31,450 nucleotides of DNA from Succinatimonas sp. UBA7265 (GTDB taxonomy: Bacteria > Pseudomonadota > Gammaproteobacteria > Enterobacterales > Succinivibrionaceae), in NCBI GenBank assembly GCA_002473165.1, contig DKSD01000009.1:1-31450 (forward strand), in the 5' to 3' direction. Positions 22,544 to 31,266 of the stretch are shown one piece after another; the first letter of the stretch is position 1; each line of letters begins with the position of its first letter. Below the pieces are notes generated by a model. It was not told the origin of the DNA, searched no databases, and saw only the letters and a program-made list of their open reading frames with translations. The position numbers were made by a program, and so were the translations under genes.

Positions 22544-23878
22544 ATGAATTCGCGGTTAAACGGCAAAAGGATCGCAGTGCTCGGCATGGGCGTGTCGAAC
22601 ATCTCGGCGCTGCGCTATTTAAAGCGTCATGATTTAAAACAGCTTACCGTGTTTGACACCCGCACGGCGCCCCCGCGGCTCTCCGACGTCCCCCAGGGCG
22701 TCGACGTGCGCCTGGGACCTTGGGACGCGGAGCTTTTAAAGCAGTACGACCTCCTGGTCTTAGGCCCGGGCGTGAGCGTGTATACGCCTGAGGTCGCCGC
22801 CGCTGCAGAGCACGGCGCGCAGCTTACCGGCGATGTCGAGCTTTTTGCAGCCGAGGCCAAAGCCCCGGTGATCGGCATCACGGGCTCCAACGGCAAGTCC
22901 ACGGTGACAACGCTCACCGCGCTCATGGCGCAAAAGGACGGGCTGCAGGCGCGCGCCGGCGCCAATATCGGCATCCCGGTGTTTGACGCCTTGGATGACG
23001 AGGCCGAGCTCTATGTGCTCGAGCTCTCCTCGTTTGAGCTGGAGACGACGTCGTCTTTAAAGCTCGTCTCAGGCACGATCCTCAATGTCTCGGAGGATCA
23101 CCTGGATCGCTACCACGGCGACATCGAGGAGTACGCAAGGGCCAAACAGCGCATCTACGCTCATTGCGATCACATCATCGTAAACCGCGACGATCCGCGC
23201 ACGCAGCCTCTCTCAGGTGCTCAGGTTTTTGCCTCTTTCGGGCTTGACGGGGCCGATTACGGCAGGATTGAAGAGAACGGCGAGACCTGGCTTGCGGTCA
23301 AAGGCGAGAAAATCATCCGCGCAGGCGAGCTGCACATCCGCGGCGTGCACAACGAGCTCAACGCCCTGTCGTGCATGGCGCTGTGCGATGCCGCGGGCAT
23401 CTCCCGCAAAGCCCAGCTTGAGGCCCTGAGATCATTTGACGGCCTGCCGCACCGCTGCCAGTTCGTGCGTACGTTAAACGGAGTGTGCTATTACAACGAC
23501 TCCAAGGCCACAAACGTCGCCTCGGCCCAGGCGGCCATCGAGGGGCTGCGCGGGGCGCATCCTGAGGGGATCATCCTGCTGGCAGGAGGCATGGGCAAAG
23601 GCCAGGATTTCACACCGCTTAAGCAGTATTTAGGCCGCGAGGTCAAAACCTGCCTGTGCTTTGGCAAAGACGCCGGGCAGATTTTGGCGCTGGACGGTCA
23701 AATCTGCCGCCCCTTTAAGACCATGAGCGAGGCGCTCAAGGCGGCGCGCAATCTTGCCCGCCCCGGGCAGGCCGTGCTGCTCTCGCCTGCCTGCGCCTCT
23801 TTTGACCAGTTCTCAGGCTTTGAAGATCGCGGCGCGCAGTTTGCAGACGAAGTGCGCGCCTTTGAGGAGGGCGCCTGA
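22544..23878 (+). CDS. murD: UDP-MurNAc-L-Ala:D-Glu ligase MurD
   Basis: 444 residues. The N-terminal Rossmann-like domain has VLGMGVSN (12-19) and LGPGVSVYTPEV. The ATP loop GITGSNGKSTVTTL has Lys118. ELSSFELETT and NVSEDHLDRY follow, and near the C-terminus LLSPACASFDQFSGFEDRG. Adds D-glutamate to UDP-MurNAc-L-alanine in the cytoplasm. AAGGAGG, the strongest ribosome-binding site in the cluster, lies 6 bases before the ATG. The gap to mraY is 13 bases, and the ftsW start follows its stop directly. Confidence 0.98.
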   Translation: MNSRLNGKRIAVLGMGVSNISALRYLKRHDLKQLTVFDTRTAPPRLSDVPQGVDVRLGPWDAELLKQYDLLVLGPGVSVYTPEVAAAAEHGAQLTGDVELFAAEAKAPVIGITGSNGKSTVTTLTALMAQKDGLQARAGANIGIPVFDALDDEAELYVLELSSFELETTSSLKLVSGTILNVSEDHLDRYHGDIEEYARAKQRIYAHCDHIIVNRDDPRTQPLSGAQVFASFGLDGADYGRIEENGETWLAVKGEKIIRAGELHIRGVHNELNALSCMALCDAAGISRKAQLEALRSFDGLPHRCQFVRTLNGVCYYNDSKATNVASAQAAIEGLRGAHPEGIILLAGGMGKGQDFTPLKQYLGREVKTCLCFGKDAGQILALDGQICRPFKTMSEALKAARNLARPGQAVLLSPACASFDQFSGFEDRGAQFADEVRAFEEGA

Positions 23879-25012
23879 GTGGCAGTGATCCAGGCAAAAC
23901 CGGGGGCGGGCTTTGACCGCGCGCTGCTGTGCGCGGCGGCGCTGCTCATCCTCATCAGCATCGTGCTCATAGGGTCGGCGTCCGTCATGGAGTCGCAGAC
24001 GCTTTATGGCAGCGAGTTCTTCCTGCTCAAAAAGCATGTGATTTCCATAGGCGTGGCGCTGTGCGCCGCCACGGTGGCGGCCATGATCCCCACGCGGGTG
24101 TGGCAGTCGTGGTCCACGAGGCTTTTGCTCTTAAACCTCGCGCTGCTCATCGCCGTGCTCATCGTCGGGCGCAGCATCAACGGCGCCAGGCGCTGGATCA
24201 ATCTGGGCGTGTTCAACTTGCAGCCGGCCGAATTCATGAAGCTGTGCTGGATCATCTATTTCTCCTCTTTTGCCTCGCGCAAGATCCTCGAGGTGCGCAC
24301 CAAAGCACGCGGCTTTATCAAGCCGATGATCCTTTTGGCGGCCGTGGCGTTTTTCATCTTAAAAGAGCCTGACATGGGCTCTACCGTGGTGATCGCCTTA
24401 ACCTGCATGGGGATCCTCTGGGTTGCGGGATCGAAGATCCTCTATTACGGCCTGTCCGTCGCGGCCCTGGGCGCCGCGGGCGTCATGCTCGTGGTGACGC
24501 AGAGCTACCGCATGGCGCGCATTACCGCGTTTTTGGATCCCTGGGCCGATCAGTTCGGCTCAGGCTACCAGCTCACGCAGTCGCTCATGGCCTTCGGCCG
24601 CGGCGGCCTTTTGGGGCAGGGCCTGGGCAACTCCATCCAGAAGCTCGGCTACCTGCCTGAGGCGCACACGGACTTCGTGACGGCCGTGCTCGGCGAGGAG
24701 TTCGGCTTTGCCGGCATGTGCGTCGTGATCCTGCTCGAGTTTTTCATCGCGCTCAAGGCGATCCGCCTGGGGTTTCGCATCTTAAAGAACGGCTCGGTAT
24801 TCCAGGGGTTCCTCGCCTTCGGCATCGGCGTGCTTTTCTGCCTGCAGACGACCATCAACATCGGCGTGGCCTCAGGCGCGCTGCCGACGAAGGGCCTGAC
24901 ACTGCCGCTCGTTTCTTTTGGCGGCTCGTCCATGATCGTCTCCTGCGTGGCCGTGGCCGTGCTGCTGCGCATAGAATTTGAGCTCAGGCACCACCAGATA
25001 GATCTCGGATAG
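23879..25012 (+). CDS. ftsW: Septal peptidoglycan glycosyltransferase FtsW
   Basis: 377 residues of the SEDS family, about ten transmembrane helices with a very short cytoplasmic N-terminus. Signatures are INGARRWINLG, LQPAEFMKL, the KEPDMGST loop and, near the C-terminus, LPTKGLTLPLVSFGGSSM. Polymerises lipid II at the septum with FtsI. GTG start immediately after the murD stop, with GAGGAGG 8 bases upstream. A 12-base gap separates it from murG. Confidence 0.97.
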   Translation: MAVIQAKPGAGFDRALLCAAALLILISIVLIGSASVMESQTLYGSEFFLLKKHVISIGVALCAATVAAMIPTRVWQSWSTRLLLLNLALLIAVLIVGRSINGARRWINLGVFNLQPAEFMKLCWIIYFSSFASRKILEVRTKARGFIKPMILLAAVAFFILKEPDMGSTVVIALTCMGILWVAGSKILYYGLSVAALGAAGVMLVVTQSYRMARITAFLDPWADQFGSGYQLTQSLMAFGRGGLLGQGLGNSIQKLGYLPEAHTDFVTAVLGEEFGFAGMCVVILLEFFIALKAIRLGFRILKNGSVFQGFLAFGIGVLFCLQTTINIGVASGALPTKGLTLPLVSFGGSSMIVSCVAVAVLLRIEFELRHHQIDLG

Positions 25013-25024
25013 AAGGACAAAAAA

Positions 25025-26089
25025 ATGGGCAAGCGCATCCTTATCATGGCAGGCGGCACCGGCGGGCACGTGTTCCCGGCGATCGCCATCGCCCGGGAAC
25101 TTCAGGCGCAGGGCGATGAGATCCTGTGGCTGGGCAGCCGCGGGCGCATGGAGGAGCAGCTCGTGCCCAAAAACGGCTTTCCCATCGAGTACATCAAGGT
25201 GCACGGCGTGAGGCGCAACGGGCTTAAGACGAAGCTCACGGCGCCTTTTATGGTGCTGCGCGCCGTGTGCGAGGCCCGCAGGATCGTAAAGCGCTTTAAG
25301 CCTGACGCGGCGCTGGGCATGGGCGGCTACGCCTCAGGCCCGGGGGGCGTGGCCGCCTGGCTTTCAGGGGTGCCGGTGATCCTCCATGAGCAAAACGCGG
25401 CCGCGGGGCTGACAAACCGCCTGCTCTCAAAGCTTGCATGCAGGATCATGCTCGGTTTCCCGGGCGCTTTTGCAGGCCCTAAAGTCACGGTGACCGGCAA
25501 CCCGGTGCGCCCTGAGATCGTGGCGCTGCATGCTGAGCAAAAACCGCCGCGCCGCGGCGCGCTGCGCGTGCTGGTAGTCGGCGGCTCTTTGGGCGCGCGG
25601 GCGCTTAACGGGCTCGTGCCCGCGGCCGCGAAGCTTTTCGATAAAGATGAGATCGAGGTTACGCACCAGTGCGGGGCGGGCAACAGCGCGGCCGTGCGCG
25701 CGGCATACGCGGGCGCGCATGTAAAATATGAGGCCGAGGATTTTATAGATGACATGGCAGGGGCGTACCGCAGCCATGATCTCATCATCTGCCGCGCCGG
25801 TGCCGGCACGGTCTCCGAGGCCGCCTGCGCCGGGATCCCGGCGATCTTTGTGCCGCTGCCCTCGGCCGTTGACGATCACCAGACGAAAAACGCGGTTTTT
25901 TTGCAAAAACAGGGCGCCGCGCTCGTCTGCCCGCAGTCTGAGCTCACGCCGGAGAGCCTGGCAGCGCGCATCCGCGGACTTTTAAAGCCCGGCGTGCTCG
26001 AACAGATGCGCAAGGCGGCGCTATCCTGCGCCATCACCGACGCGGCAGCGAAGGCCGCGGCGATCGTCCATGAGAGCATAAAGGACTGA
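25025..26089 (+). CDS. murG: UDP-GlcNAc:lipid I N-acetylglucosaminyltransferase MurG
   Basis: 354 residues, GT-B fold (GT28). The glycine-rich N-terminal loop is GGTGGHVFPAIAIA (10-23). ALGMGGYASGPGGVAAW and ILHEQNAAAGLTNR lie in the acceptor domain. The donor domain carries VVGGSLGARALN, CRAGAGTVSEAACAGIPAIFVPLP and DDHQTKNA. Converts lipid I to lipid II on the inner face of the membrane. AGAAGG precedes the ATG. The gap to murC is 12 bases. Confidence 0.98.
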   Translation: MGKRILIMAGGTGGHVFPAIAIARELQAQGDEILWLGSRGRMEEQLVPKNGFPIEYIKVHGVRRNGLKTKLTAPFMVLRAVCEARRIVKRFKPDAALGMGGYASGPGGVAAWLSGVPVILHEQNAAAGLTNRLLSKLACRIMLGFPGAFAGPKVTVTGNPVRPEIVALHAEQKPPRRGALRVLVVGGSLGARALNGLVPAAAKLFDKDEIEVTHQCGAGNSAAVRAAYAGAHVKYEAEDFIDDMAGAYRSHDLIICRAGAGTVSEAACAGIPAIFVPLPSAVDDHQTKNAVFLQKQGAALVCPQSELTPESLAARIRGLLKPGVLEQMRKAALSCAITDAAAKAAAIVHESIKD

Positions 26090-26101
26090 AGGATTTTTTA
26101 A

Positions 26102-27529
26102 ATGGCTTTGAACACAGAAAAATTTGCCGTGCCGCTCATGCACAAGATCCGCCGTATCCACTTTGTGGGCATAGGCGGGGCCGGTATGTGCGGCATCGCC
26201 GAGGTGCTGCGCAACGAAGGCTACGCCGTGTCGGGATCGGACATCGCCGCCTCGGCCAATACGAAGAGGCTTGAGGCTTTGGGCTGCGACATCCGCATCG
26301 GGCACAGGGCCGAGAACGTTGAGGGCGCCTCGGTCGTCGTCGTGTCGTCGGCCATCCATGAGGGCAACCCGGAGGTCGAGGCCGCGCGCGCCATGCACGT
26401 GCCGGTCGTGCGCCGCGCTGAAATGTTAGGCGAGCTCATGCGCTACCGCTACGGCATCGCCGTGTGCGGCACGCACGGCAAGACGACGACGACGAGCCTC
26501 ATCGCCTCCATCTACGCCGAGGCCGGGCTCGATCCGACTTTTGTCATCGGCGGCCTGCTCAACAGCGCCGGCACGAACGCGCGCCTGGGCCAGGGGCGCT
26601 ACCTCATCGCCGAGGCCGACGAGTCCGACGCCTCGTTTTTGCACCTCCAGCCCATGCTCACGGTCGTCACGAACATCGAGCCTGATCATTTAGGCACCTA
26701 CGGCGGCGATTTTGGCAGGCTGCGCGACACGTTCGTGGAGTTTTTGCACAACCTGCCTTTTTACGGCGTGGCCGTCGTGTGCGCTGACGATGAGAACATC
26801 CGCCGGATCATCCCGCAGATCGGGCGCGCCGTCGTCACTTACGGCACAAGCGAGGAGGCGGACTTCCGCGTCACGGACTTTAAAGAGCGGGGCATGGGCT
26901 CGACGTTCACCGTCGTGCGCAAGCACGCGGCGCCGCTTGAGATCTCGCTGCCGATCCCGGGGCTGCACATGGCCAAGAACGCCGCGGCCGCCGCGGCCGT
27001 GGCCGCGGAGGAGGGGATCGCGGATGAGGTGATCGTAAGGGCTTTGGGCGCTTTCCGCGGTGTCGGCCGGCGCTTCCAGTGCTACGGCGATCTGAAAACT
27101 CCCAAAGGCACGGTGACGCTTGTTGACGACTACGGCCATCACCCCACCGAGGTGAACGCCACCATCGAGGCGGCGCGCCAGGCCTTCCCGGGCAGAAGGC
27201 TGTTCATGATCTTCCAGCCGCACCGCTACACCCGCACCCGCGATCTCTACGAGGATTTTGTGAGGGTGCTGCAAAAGCCCGACGCGCTCGTGCTCTTGGA
27301 GGTGTACCCCGCTGGCGAGGAGCCGATCCCCGGGGCCGACGCGCGGCACCTGTGCCGCTCGGTGCGCGCCCAGGGAAAGGTGGAGCCGGCCTATGCCGAG
27401 CAGGCCTCGGAGATCCCCGATCTCGTGGAGAAACTCGTCGAGGACGGCGATGTCGTGCTCACGCAGGGCGCCGGCAACGTGACGGCCGTGGCCCGCGCGC
27501 TCGCGCAGCGCTGGGGCGGCAAGGCTTAA
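26102..27529 (+). CDS. murC: UDP-MurNAc:L-alanine ligase MurC
   Basis: 475 residues. The Rossmann motif GIGGAGMCGIAEVL starts at 24 and the ATP loop CGTHGKTTTTS at 122-132 has Lys127. EADESDASFLHL, NIEPDHLGTYGG and, in the C-terminal domain, DDYGHHPTEV and FQPHRYTRTRDL are all MurC signatures. First committed amino-acid addition to UDP-MurNAc. AAGGA lies 9 bases before the ATG. After murC, E. coli has ddlB; here ftsQ follows after only 27 bases. Confidence 0.98.
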   Translation: MALNTEKFAVPLMHKIRRIHFVGIGGAGMCGIAEVLRNEGYAVSGSDIAASANTKRLEALGCDIRIGHRAENVEGASVVVVSSAIHEGNPEVEAARAMHVPVVRRAEMLGELMRYRYGIAVCGTHGKTTTTSLIASIYAEAGLDPTFVIGGLLNSAGTNARLGQGRYLIAEADESDASFLHLQPMLTVVTNIEPDHLGTYGGDFGRLRDTFVEFLHNLPFYGVAVVCADDENIRRIIPQIGRAVVTYGTSEEADFRVTDFKERGMGSTFTVVRKHAAPLEISLPIPGLHMAKNAAAAAAVAAEEGIADEVIVRALGAFRGVGRRFQCYGDLKTPKGTVTLVDDYGHHPTEVNATIEAARQAFPGRRLFMIFQPHRYTRTRDLYEDFVRVLQKPDALVLLEVYPAGEEPIPGADARHLCRSVRAQGKVEPAYAEQASEIPDLVEKLVEDGDVVLTQGAGNVTAVARALAQRWGGKA

Positions 27530-27556
27530 GGCGCAGGCAAAGCTCAGGAAAGAAAA

Positions 27557-28336
27557 GTGCAGCTCAAACGCCAGTCCCGCGGACATCTGATAGCCGGCGT
27601 GGTCTTTTTGGCCGCCGTGGGCTTTTTGCTGTACAACTTCAATTCCGTGCTCTCGGCGTTTTTGGAGAGCGGCAAGGCCCTGCCGGTGCGCGCCGTGCAG
27701 GTCGACGGCGCGCTGACGCACATGACGCGCCGCGGCATCGCCGATGCCGTGGGCCGCATCGCCGGCGGGCGCAATATCGCAGCCGTCGACGCCGGTGCCG
27801 TGCGCGATCGCATCTTAGAGGATCCGTGGGCTGCCAAAGCGTCCGTGCGCAAAAAGATGCCCGACACGATCATCGTCTCGGTCGTCGAGCATGTGCCGGC
27901 GGCGTACTGGAACGACAAAGGCCTGTATGATGCGCGTCAGATGGCGGTGTTCTACCCGGATCTGCGCGGGTTTAACGAGCCTTTGGTGCGGCTGGGGGCG
28001 TTTCGCGACAACCTTGCCCCTGAGGTTTACGAGAGCGCCGTGGCCTTTATCAAGGCGCTTTCCGGGAGCAATCTGCAGATGGTGGCGCTTTACCTCGATC
28101 AGGTAAGGTGCTATACACTTACGCTGTCAGACGGCACGCGGCTTATCTTAGGCCGCGGCCGCGAGCGCGGCGAGCAGCGGCTGCGGCGCTTTGTCGCGGC
28201 GCTGCCTGACAGCGGGATCAGGCTTGAGGACGTGAGCTACGTGGATCTGCGCTATGACGTCGGGTTCGCGGTCGGGCCAAAACATAATTCCGGAGAAGGC
28301 GCAGGAGAGACAAGTGTTCAGCATATTTCAGAATGA
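27557..28336 (+). CDS. ftsQ: Cell division protein FtsQ
   Basis: 259 residues. A short basic cytoplasmic segment (QLKRQSRGH) is followed by a transmembrane helix at about 11-28. The POTRA domain spans about 42-112 (VRAVQVDGALTHMTR through DPWAAKASVRKKMPDTIIVSV). A periplasmic beta domain runs to about 235 with YVDLRYDVGFAV near its end. Recruits FtsL and FtsB to the divisome. GTG start with AGGAAAG just upstream. Its last 23 bases overlap ftsA, so the C-terminus (KHNSGEGAGETSVQHISE) is encoded by DNA that also provides the ftsA ribosome-binding site. Confidence 0.94.
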   Translation: MQLKRQSRGHLIAGVVFLAAVGFLLYNFNSVLSAFLESGKALPVRAVQVDGALTHMTRRGIADAVGRIAGGRNIAAVDAGAVRDRILEDPWAAKASVRKKMPDTIIVSVVEHVPAAYWNDKGLYDARQMAVFYPDLRGFNEPLVRLGAFRDNLAPEVYESAVAFIKALSGSNLQMVALYLDQVRCYTLTLSDGTRLILGRGRERGEQRLRRFVAALPDSGIRLEDVSYVDLRYDVGFAVGPKHNSGEGAGETSVQHISE

Positions 28337-29699
28337 CCGCAGCCAAAGGCCGCAGCAGAGCGCTCCGGACAGCGGCAACGTCATTTTCGTCTTTGACATC
28401 GGATCGGCGAACGTGCGCCTGGCGGCAGGCCAGGTGTCCCCCGATCTGCAAGTGAAGATCCTAGGCTACTGCGAAAAACCCTCCCAGGGCGTAAGCCGCG
28501 GCGCCGTCACGGACATAGAAAAGTTAAGCGCCGTGCTCGCGCAGCTTGTCGACGAGTTCTCAAACCGCTACAGCTTCAATTTAAGATCGTGCCTCGTCGG
28601 CGTGCCTGGCGTCTTTATCAAATCCTCAAACGAGGCGGGGTCGTCAACGGTGCAAAACGGGATCGTCTCCGAGGCCGACAAGGTGCGCGCCATCGAGAAC
28701 GCCCGCGCGGCCGTCAACATCGCCGAGAGCGATTTCCGCATCATCCACACCATCCAGCAAAAGTACATCACCGAGACTTCAAACGAGGTGGAAAACCCCG
28801 TGGGCCAGTACGCCCGCCGCCTGCAGGTCTCCGTGCACATCATTGGCCTCAGGCGTGCGCACGAGCTTAACGTGCGCCATGTGCTCGAGCGCCTGGCCTC
28901 GGATTTTCGCGCCTCGGATTTCGTGTTCTCCGGCATCGCCGCCTCGGATGCCGTGCTCAAAGAGGGCGACAAGGAGATCGGCGTGTGCCTTATCAACATC
29001 GGCGCCGGCACCGTCGATGTGGCCGTCTATGACAGCAAGCGCCTGCTTTTGACTTTCGGTTTTGACGACGGCGGCAACACCATCACCTGGAACATCGCCA
29101 AGTCCTTTGGCGTGCCGCTGAGCCTTGCCGAGCAGATCAAGCGCTACGGCAACGCCGATCCGCGCTACCTCACAGAGCAGGAATTAAACGTCGACGCCGT
29201 GAAGATCGAAAGCGGCGAGCCCGGCGAGGAGCGCGTCGTGAGGATCAGCGAGATCTCCTACATCATCAACAAATGCCTGAACAACATCTTCAGGCGCATC
29301 AGCGACACGATCCAGCGCATGGTGAACGACGGCTCCGTGGGCGAGGGCATGCGCCAGGTCAACATGGCTGCAGGCTTTGTGTTAACCGGCGGCGTGGCGC
29401 GCACCCGCGACATCGACAAAGTGCTGCAGGACAACATGCAGTACGGCACGAGCAATTTCGGCCAGGAGCCGGCCTCCGTGAAGATCTGCGTCGGCATCCC
29501 GCGCGGCGTGAGCGCCGCGGACGAGGAGACGGCCCGCCTCATGGCTGATCCTGACAAGGCTGTCGTCGTAGGGCTGATCCGCTCAGGCTACCGCATCAGC
29601 GTCGAGCGCCAGACTCAAGGGCGGCGCGAGGAAGAGAAAAAGGGCGGCGTGACCGGCGCGGCGCGGCGCGTGTGGGAGTGGCTGCGCAGCGAGATGTAA
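28314..29699 (+). CDS. ftsA: Cell division actin-like protein FtsA
   Basis: 461 residues (E. coli has 420). It has the ATPase phosphate-1 motif VFDIGSANVRL (about 26-36), the SHS2 (1C) domain, INIGAGTVDVAVY (phosphate-2) and the adenosine motif LTGGVARTRDI. The C-terminal amphipathic helix ARRVWEWLRSEM is the membrane anchor. FtsA tethers FtsZ to the membrane and signals to FtsQLB. GTG start at 28314 with AGGAG 8 bases upstream, giving a 23-residue N-terminal extension (FSIFQNDRSQ...) before the first strand. An ATG at 28254 would extend it further into ftsQ and has no ribosome-binding site. Confidence 0.95.
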   Translation: MFSIFQNDRSQRPQQSAPDSGNVIFVFDIGSANVRLAAGQVSPDLQVKILGYCEKPSQGVSRGAVTDIEKLSAVLAQLVDEFSNRYSFNLRSCLVGVPGVFIKSSNEAGSSTVQNGIVSEADKVRAIENARAAVNIAESDFRIIHTIQQKYITETSNEVENPVGQYARRLQVSVHIIGLRRAHELNVRHVLERLASDFRASDFVFSGIAASDAVLKEGDKEIGVCLINIGAGTVDVAVYDSKRLLLTFGFDDGGNTITWNIAKSFGVPLSLAEQIKRYGNADPRYLTEQELNVDAVKIESGEPGEERVVRISEISYIINKCLNNIFRRISDTIQRMVNDGSVGEGMRQVNMAAGFVLTGGVARTRDIDKVLQDNMQYGTSNFGQEPASVKICVGIPRGVSAADEETARLMADPDKAVVVGLIRSGYRISVERQTQGRREEEKKGGVTGAARRVWEWLRSEM

Positions 29700-29756
29700 C
29701 GCCAAGCGCCGGTTCATTGCGTGACGCACTGCGTAAATTACCGTGCATTTTGAACG

Positions 29757-29780
29757 CCGCGGCTGTTTTTTCCGCCGCGG
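29757..29780 (+). repeat. Inverted repeat upstream of the ftsZ promoter
   Basis: CCGCGGC (29757-29763) and GCCGCGG (29774-29780) flank a 10-base loop containing TTTTTT. The repeat occupies the -35 region of the TATAAT at 29785. It could be a regulator site or a weak ftsA-end hairpin. It lacks a downstream U-run. Confidence 0.45.
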
Positions 29781-29784
29781 TGCG

Positions 29785-29790
29785 TATAAT
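29785..29790 (+). promoter_or_regulatory. -10 box of a dedicated ftsZ promoter
   Basis: Perfect TATAAT in the 161-base ftsA-ftsZ gap, the only sizeable gap in the cluster. The start near 29797 gives a leader of about 64 bases. No clear -35. Confidence 0.6.
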
Positions 29791-29860
29791 GGCATAACAG
29801 GAAAGCATTTTCCGCGCACTGGCGCGGCGGGCATATGCCTGATTATCAGAGAGAATTAAA

Positions 29861-31222
29861 ATGAGTGATTTTCGCGTAGAGTCAGTATCAGACAGCACCC
29901 AGGATTCAGGGATCCAGCCCTCAACCCACTGCAAGATCCGCGTGCTGGGCATCGGCGGCGGCGGCGGCAACTCGCTGCAGCACATGATCAACGAAAGTCT
30001 CTCGGGCGTTGAGTTCATCGCCATCAACACCGACTCCCAGGCACTGGCCAAGACGACGGCCCCGCTCAAAGTGCAGATCGGCGTCAAGCTGACCGGCGGG
30101 CTGGGCGCAGGCTGCGATCCTAACAAAGGCCGCAAAGCCGCCGAGGAGAGCAAGGAAGATATCAAGAAGCTCCTCATGGGCTCTGACATGGTGTTCATCA
30201 CCGCCGGCATGGGCGGCGGCACCGGCACCGGCGCCGCTCCGATCATCGCCGAGATCGCCCGCGAGACCGGCGCGCTGACCGTGGCCGTCGTCACTAAGCC
30301 TTTCCGCTTTGAAGGCAAGCGCCACATGGTGAACGCCGAGAGCGGCATCACCGAACTCTCCAAGCATGTCGATTCGCTGATCGTCATCGACAACGACAAG
30401 CTCTTAAAGAACCTCGGCGCCAACATCTCGATCGTCAACGCCTTCAACGAGGCCAATGACGTGCTGTTAAACGCCGTCAAGGGCATCACTGATTCCATCA
30501 CGAACACCGGCTACATCAACCTCGACTTCGCCGATGTCCAGACCGTGATGCGCGGCCGCGGCCACGCCATGATCGGCAACGGCGTCGGCCAGGGCGCCAA
30601 CTTCGTGGAGGACGCCGTCGAGCGCGCCATCCACTCGCCGCTCATCGAGCCGGTGGACATCTCCTCGGCCGCGGGCCTGCTCGTGAACGTGCGCACGAAC
30701 CCGAACTTCCCGATCGCCAAGTGGCAGGATGTCTGCGACGCCGTGCAGGCTTACGCCGACGAAGAGGCCGACTGCAAGTTCGGCCTGACGTTCGACGAGG
30801 CTCTGGGCGAGGACGAGATCGCCATTACCATCCTGATCACGGGCATCAGCGCCTCCGACACGAACCTGCCGGAGAACGCCGCCCGCACCGGCAGGCTTTC
30901 CAATGACATCAACCGCCCGAACGTCCAGCGCATCCGCGAGAAAGGCTTCTTTGACGCCACCCGCCGCGCCCCGGATCCGCGCGTGCAGCCTGCGCAGGTT
31001 CAGCCTCAGGCTCCGAAATCGCCGTTCACCGTGACCCCGACCCAGGGGCGCGTTGAGAGCGTGAGCTTAGGCAACACCTCGATCCCGTCGGCCGCCGCCG
31101 GCTTCAGCGCCCAGAACGATCCGGTGCAGGCGCCCTCCGAGCTCCCTTTAGGCGGCTCCAAGAGCGATGATGACTCCGGGCTTTGGGATCTCCCGCCGAT
31201 CCTGCGCAACAAGTCCGAATAA
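29861..31222 (+). CDS. ftsZ: Cell division tubulin homologue FtsZ
   Basis: 453 residues (E. coli has 383). The N-terminal GTPase domain starts at about 25 with VLGIGGGGGNSLQHM, followed by the tubulin signature GGGTGTG (118-124). The T7 loop NLDFADV (220-226) supplies Asp222 and Asp225 for GTP hydrolysis. The C-terminal domain (about 235-345) is divergent. A disordered linker rich in Pro, Gln and Ser follows, and the conserved tail WDLPPILRNK near 440-450 binds FtsA and ZipA. Forms the Z-ring. ATG with GAGAG upstream. A 161-base gap from ftsA containing a promoter, and a terminator after it, allow separate high expression. Confidence 0.98.
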   Translation: MSDFRVESVSDSTQDSGIQPSTHCKIRVLGIGGGGGNSLQHMINESLSGVEFIAINTDSQALAKTTAPLKVQIGVKLTGGLGAGCDPNKGRKAAEESKEDIKKLLMGSDMVFITAGMGGGTGTGAAPIIAEIARETGALTVAVVTKPFRFEGKRHMVNAESGITELSKHVDSLIVIDNDKLLKNLGANISIVNAFNEANDVLLNAVKGITDSITNTGYINLDFADVQTVMRGRGHAMIGNGVGQGANFVEDAVERAIHSPLIEPVDISSAAGLLVNVRTNPNFPIAKWQDVCDAVQAYADEEADCKFGLTFDEALGEDEIAITILITGISASDTNLPENAARTGRLSNDINRPNVQRIREKGFFDATRRAPDPRVQPAQVQPQAPKSPFTVTPTQGRVESVSLGNTSIPSAAAGFSAQNDPVQAPSELPLGGSKSDDDSGLWDLPPILRNKSE

Positions 31223-31241
31223 ACTGTAAATCTCCAATGAA

Positions 31242-31266
31242 AATGCCCGCGCCGCGGGCATTTTTT
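31242..31266 (+). terminator. Rho-independent terminator of the dcw cluster
   Basis: AATGCCCGC (31242-31250) and GCGGGCATT (31254-31262) with a 3-base loop and a six-T run (31261-31266), 20 bases after the ftsZ stop. Confidence 0.93.

Noticed and set aside
26690..27721. 343-codon minus-strand frame opposite murC and ftsQ
   Set aside because: It is a shadow of high-GC codon usage; murC and ftsQ on the plus strand carry clear family motifs, and the antisense product is low-complexity and basic.
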